In this document: piece after piece, positions 53,297-55,766 of the stretch | How the letters are laid out: every line of letters starts with the position of its first letter | How positions within the stretch are numbered: the first letter of the stretch is position 1 | DNA from: Bryobacterales bacterium | GTDB taxonomy: Bacteria; Acidobacteriota; Terriglobia; Bryobacterales; Bryobacteraceae | DNA length: 55,766 nt | Reading direction: 5' to 3' | NCBI GenBank assembly: GCA_020852175.1 | Contig: JADZBH010000023.1 | Location: forward strand, 1 to 55,766 | Translations under genes and position numbers: made by a program | The notes under the pieces: model-generated | What the model was told of the DNA's origin: nothing | The model's database searches: none | The model's input: the letters and a program-made list of their open reading frames with translations, nothing else

Positions 53297-54097
53297 CTAC
53301 TCGTTGTAGGCAATGATGGCTTCAAACAGATCGCGGAAGCGTTCGTAGCCGCGCGCTTCGTTCTTGCGCGTGACGGCGAGCAGGAGCTTTTCCAGCGGAT
53401 CGAGCGAGCGCAGCGAATGGCGCGCGATGGTGTAGGCCAGGCGCGCGCGCAGCATGACGAAGTTATGCTGGCGGTCGGCGTCGGCCGTGCGCGTGGCGCG
53501 GCGGACGGCGTTATAAAAGCGGCGGAGCTGTGAGCGCGTGCCCGAGTCGAGGTCGCGCATGCGGGCAACCACGGCGTGCGCGGCGTTGTCGAGATAGAGC
53601 GGATCGGCGACCAGTTTTTCGAGATCGATTTCCAGAGGGCCGTCAGGGCGGCCGGCGCCGCGGCGATCGTCACGGCGGTCGTCGCGCCGTCCGCCTTCCG
53701 GACGCGGTCCGCGCCCTTCTCCACGCTGGCCTTCCGGGCGGGGACCGCGGCCTTCGCGTGCGCCATCCCGTTGGCCGCCTTCACGAGGTCCGCCTGCCGG
53801 CTGCCCTTCCTGGCGGGGCGGTCGCTCGCCTTTGGGCGGACGGTCGCCACGAGGAGGACGCTCGCCACGCGGTGGGCGGTCGCCGCGTGGGGCCTGCTGC
53901 TGCGCCGAAGCTGGTTGCGGCGCGGACGCGGCCTCGGGTTCCGAGGAGGGCGCGGAGCTTCCGGCGGCCGGAGCGGTTTCGGGAGGGGGCGCCGGAGCCG
54001 GAGCTTCTGCCGGAGGCGGGGCCACTGGCGCGGCGGCGGATTCGGGCGCGGCCTCGACGGCGGGCGCCTGTTGCAGATCCTGTTCCTGATCAGACAT
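53297..54097 (-). CDS. csm2: Csm2-like small subunit with long disordered N-terminus
   Basis: A 266-residue protein. The last 110 residues (about 157-266, with TRSQLRRFYNAVRR, RARLAYTIAR and FRDLFEAIIAYNE) match the helical Csm2 small subunit, normally only 110-150 residues in total. The N-terminal half has no counterpart known to me: residues 1-68 are Pro/Ala/Glu-rich, 70-93 are four PRG(D/E)RP hexapeptides (the last PKGERP), and 94-150 are Arg/Gly-rich with RRDDRR. The start is fixed by the ATG at 54097; the csm2 start overlaps the end of cas10 by 8 bp. The tail may bind RNA or promote condensation; that is inference. Confidence 0.83.
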   Translation of the reverse strand: MSDQEQDLQQAPAVEAAPESAAAPVAPPPAEAPAPAPPPETAPAAGSSAPSSEPEAASAPQPASAQQQAPRGDRPPRGERPPRGDRPPKGERPPRQEGQPAGGPREGGQRDGAREGRGPRPEGQRGEGRGPRPEGGRRDDRRDDRRGAGRPDGPLEIDLEKLVADPLYLDNAAHAVVARMRDLDSGTRSQLRRFYNAVRRATRTADADRQHNFVMLRARLAYTIARHSLRSLDPLEKLLLAVTRKNEARGYERFRDLFEAIIAYNE

Positions 54098-55520
54098 GAG
54101 TTTCAGCCTCGATGGAGAGACGGGTCCATTCGACCGCCACGCGGCCGGCCGGACGCAATCGTACGTTTTGTGCGCTGCCGCCAATCAGTTCCTGAGTGAC
54201 CGAGTTGCGGAGCTTTTCAAATTCGCGGCCCGGGCGGGAGCCCAGAGCCAGACCGATGCGGCGGTGGTAACGCCAGGGACGGCCGCCGGGGGCGCGCGTA
54301 CCGGTGGACGCGGCGGCGTGGAGTTTTTCACGGTAGAAACCGGTGAATTCGGTGAGGAAGGCCGGCGGGCAGCGGAAGTCGCGGATGAGTCGCAACAGGT
54401 CATCGCGAAGGCCCGAGGCGCGGTACACCTGCTTCCAGTCGACGGTGCGGCCGAAGAGGTGGAAGCAGTCCTTCTCCTCGCTTTTGGCGCTTTCCAGCAG
54501 GCGTCCCGCCTCCTCGTAGACATAGGGGAAGGGGGTATCCTGGCCGGGCGCCAGGGCGAGGGCCATCGAGATGGTCTTGGCTTCCGGACCGTCGAGGAAT
54601 TTCAAATTTTCGCCGGCAAACAGGTGAAACAGGCGGTGAAATTCGGTGGCCAGCCGGAGCAGGGCGTCCCAGGAGCCGTAGACGGCGAAGTCGTCCCCGC
54701 CGGTATAGAGGATGGTGACTTTGCGCCACAGTTCGGGCAGGGCATTGCAGGCGAGTTCGATTTCACCGGCGAAGAACTGCTTCATCACGCGCGACAGCCG
54801 GAGATGTTCCTCGATGTCGGCGCAGGTGCGCAGCCGGACGCCGAAGTTGTCCACGTCGCCGCGCAGTACGCCCCAGCGCTGGCTGCCCTCGGCGCGGGCG
54901 GCGAGTTCGGCGGGCGTGGCCGGCTGGCTGCCTGCGTCGTCGAGCGCCGTGTGGCGCGCCAGGTGAATGTCGTCGGGACCGGCGCCGAGACGCCAGTTGT
55001 GGCGGCCGCCTACCACGGTAACCACGCCGGGCTGGTCCGGTGACCAGGAAGCCGTGGCGGCCTCCCGGAAAGCCTCCGAAAAACCGGCGAAATCCTGTTC
55101 GGCGCCGGGGCCGGGCAGCGGGACCGCGAGGGGCGTCCCCAGGGCGCGGCCCAGGCTTGTATAGAGGCGCTTGCGGACGATGGACCAGTCGCCGAGGTTC
55201 TCCGTCCAGGCCCACACCAGATGTAGGCGGGCGCCGCTGCGGGCGTAGATGTCCGCTTTCGCGGCGGCCAGAATCTCTTCGGCCTGTACGCGGGACTCCT
55301 CCGGCAAAACGATCAGGAATTGGCCGCCGCCGCTGGTGCCCAGCAGGAGCGGAGACAGGCCGAGTTCGGCCAGAATGCCGCGGGGAATGACCTCGGAAAG
55401 CAGCGCGGCCCACTGGGAACGTCCGGCGAGCGCGCCGGCCGAGTGTGCCTCCGGGGCGGGCGAAAGCAGGAACTCTTCCAGTCCGGAGAGCTTACCGAGT
55501 AGGAAAATCTGAACGGACAT
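54090..55520 (-). CDS. cas10: type III-A Cas10/Csm1 lacking the HD domain
   Basis: A 476-residue signature subunit. It begins at the first palm domain (VQIFLLGKLSGLEEFLL, GTSGGGQFLIVLP at 62-73) and continues to the second palm, with RGDVDNFG (220-227) and G274-GDD277 in LYTGGDDF. The GGDD site should make cyclic oligoadenylate. No HD nuclease motif precedes the first palm, and no CxxC zinc pair is seen between the palms, so the protein is short against the usual 700-800. Upstream in-frame codons to 55670 encode no HD sequence. Confidence 0.86.
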   Translation of the reverse strand: MSVQIFLLGKLSGLEEFLLSPAPEAHSAGALAGRSQWAALLSEVIPRGILAELGLSPLLLGTSGGGQFLIVLPEESRVQAEEILAAAKADIYARSGARLHLVWAWTENLGDWSIVRKRLYTSLGRALGTPLAVPLPGPGAEQDFAGFSEAFREAATASWSPDQPGVVTVVGGRHNWRLGAGPDDIHLARHTALDDAGSQPATPAELAARAEGSQRWGVLRGDVDNFGVRLRTCADIEEHLRLSRVMKQFFAGEIELACNALPELWRKVTILYTGGDDFAVYGSWDALLRLATEFHRLFHLFAGENLKFLDGPEAKTISMALALAPGQDTPFPYVYEEAGRLLESAKSEEKDCFHLFGRTVDWKQVYRASGLRDDLLRLIRDFRCPPAFLTEFTGFYREKLHAAASTGTRAPGGRPWRYHRRIGLALGSRPGREFEKLRNSVTQELIGGSAQNVRLRPAGRVAVEWTRLSIEAETHV

Positions 55521-55766
55521 CGCAGGTTGCCGGGCGCAACGAGACCGCGCCGGATGAAAGCACGCGGGATCGAGACGAAAGATCCACTGTATCACAGGCC
55601 AGGAAACCGGGCCGCGGACCGGCGAGCCCAAGATTTGTAAGCGAAACCCCCAGCATTTTCCAATCCACAAATGAGCCTGGAGTGGGGAAGTGATTCCAAT
55701 GCGGGATGAGCCTGAGAGTTCACGGGCGAGGTGTGCCGTTGGCAGGCTTCTCCTTTCGATGGATTG
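55521..55766. other. upstream region of the csm operon, no gene seen
   Basis: The last 246 bp contain no convincing ORF and no CRISPR-like repeat/spacer pattern. An imperfect direct repeat lies at 55658-55718. The operon's promoter should lie here, but no clear -35/-10 pair was found on the minus strand; a weak TACAGT near 55585 is possible. Confidence 0.4.
55658..55718. repeat. imperfect direct repeat upstream of cas10
   Basis: TTCCAAT at 55658-55664 and 55694-55700, each followed after 5-6 bases by ATGAGCCTG (55671-55679 and 55706-55714). The period is 35-36 bp, too short for a repeat-spacer unit. It may be a regulator-binding pair. Confidence 0.45.

Noticed and set aside
55521..55670. N-terminal extension of cas10 to 55670
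   Set aside because: The extra 50 residues show no HD motif and no similarity to Cas10; the ATG at 55520 starts at the first palm domain.
55600..55766. possible start of a CRISPR array at the right edge
   Set aside because: The direct repeat there has a 35-36 bp period with short, imperfect units; no repeat-spacer pattern of 60-75 bp is present.

Overview
The window is a GC-rich bacterial chromosome segment with densely packed genes, many overlapping by ATGA or GTGA. It most likely comes from an Acidobacteriota, Bryobacterales/Solibacterales-type organism. The pointers are a protein with the Solibacter-type C-terminal repeat domain (TIGR03437 family), a DUF1800-DUF1501 tandem, many exported enzymes with Tat-like leaders (sialidase, sulfatase, Gfo/Idh/MocA oxidoreductase), and a secretin with a C-terminal cohesin-like domain. 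The taxonomic call is inference from gene content only.

Layout. 1-1376: an IS3-type insertion sequence. 1.4-9.5 kb: exported M20 peptidase, MoxR-type ATPase, cytochrome c, Tat sialidase, a paired small multidrug-resistance-like transporter, a YbaY/META-domain protein, and an ArsR-SulP operon with a candidate operator. 9.6-15.2 kb: SBBP-repeat/TIGR03437 surface protein and the DUF1800-DUF1501 pair. 15.2-22.6 kb: housekeeping genes yebC and ruvC, TlpA-like thioredoxin, deoB, a phosphodiesterase-like protein and tpiA. 22.5-25.2 kb (minus): smpB, a receiver-DUF3052 protein and dinB. 25.2-30.1 kb: a type II secretion/type IV pilus-like cassette (TPR-secretin-cohesin, two pseudopilins, TadZ/CpaE-like ATPase). 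30.3-33.2 kb: a Gtr-like glycosylation cassette (GT2, SMR-type membrane protein, GtrII-like transferase). 33.3-50.2 kb: metabolic and membrane genes (D-aminoacylase-type amidohydrolase; a five-gene minus-strand run with an NTT-like carrier, MscS, FAH hydrolase and an oxidoreductase; sulfatase, PCMT, glutamate dehydrogenase, tRNA-Ser, a TadG-like vWA protein, a Crp/Fnr regulator, creatininase, a PQQ-type propeller).

50.2-55.5 kb (minus): a compact type III-A CRISPR effector operon, cas10-csm2-csm3-csm4-csm5, with no CRISPR array, cas1, cas2, cas6 or csm6 inside the window. It is unusual in two ways. Cas10 begins directly at the first palm domain and so lacks the HD nuclease, but keeps GGDD. 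Csm2 carries about 150 extra N-terminal residues of low complexity, including a PRG(D/E)RP hexapeptide repeat and an Arg/Gly-rich stretch. This is the strongest candidate in the window for an undescribed variant.

How the genes could work together: DeoB and TpiA touch the same pentose/triose salvage route; the secretin, pseudopilins and TadZ could form part of an envelope-spanning machine whose motor ATPase and platform genes must lie elsewhere; the GT2/SMR/GtrII trio fits transfer of a lipid-linked sugar across the inner membrane followed by its attachment to an envelope glycan. These links rest on family knowledge and gene order.
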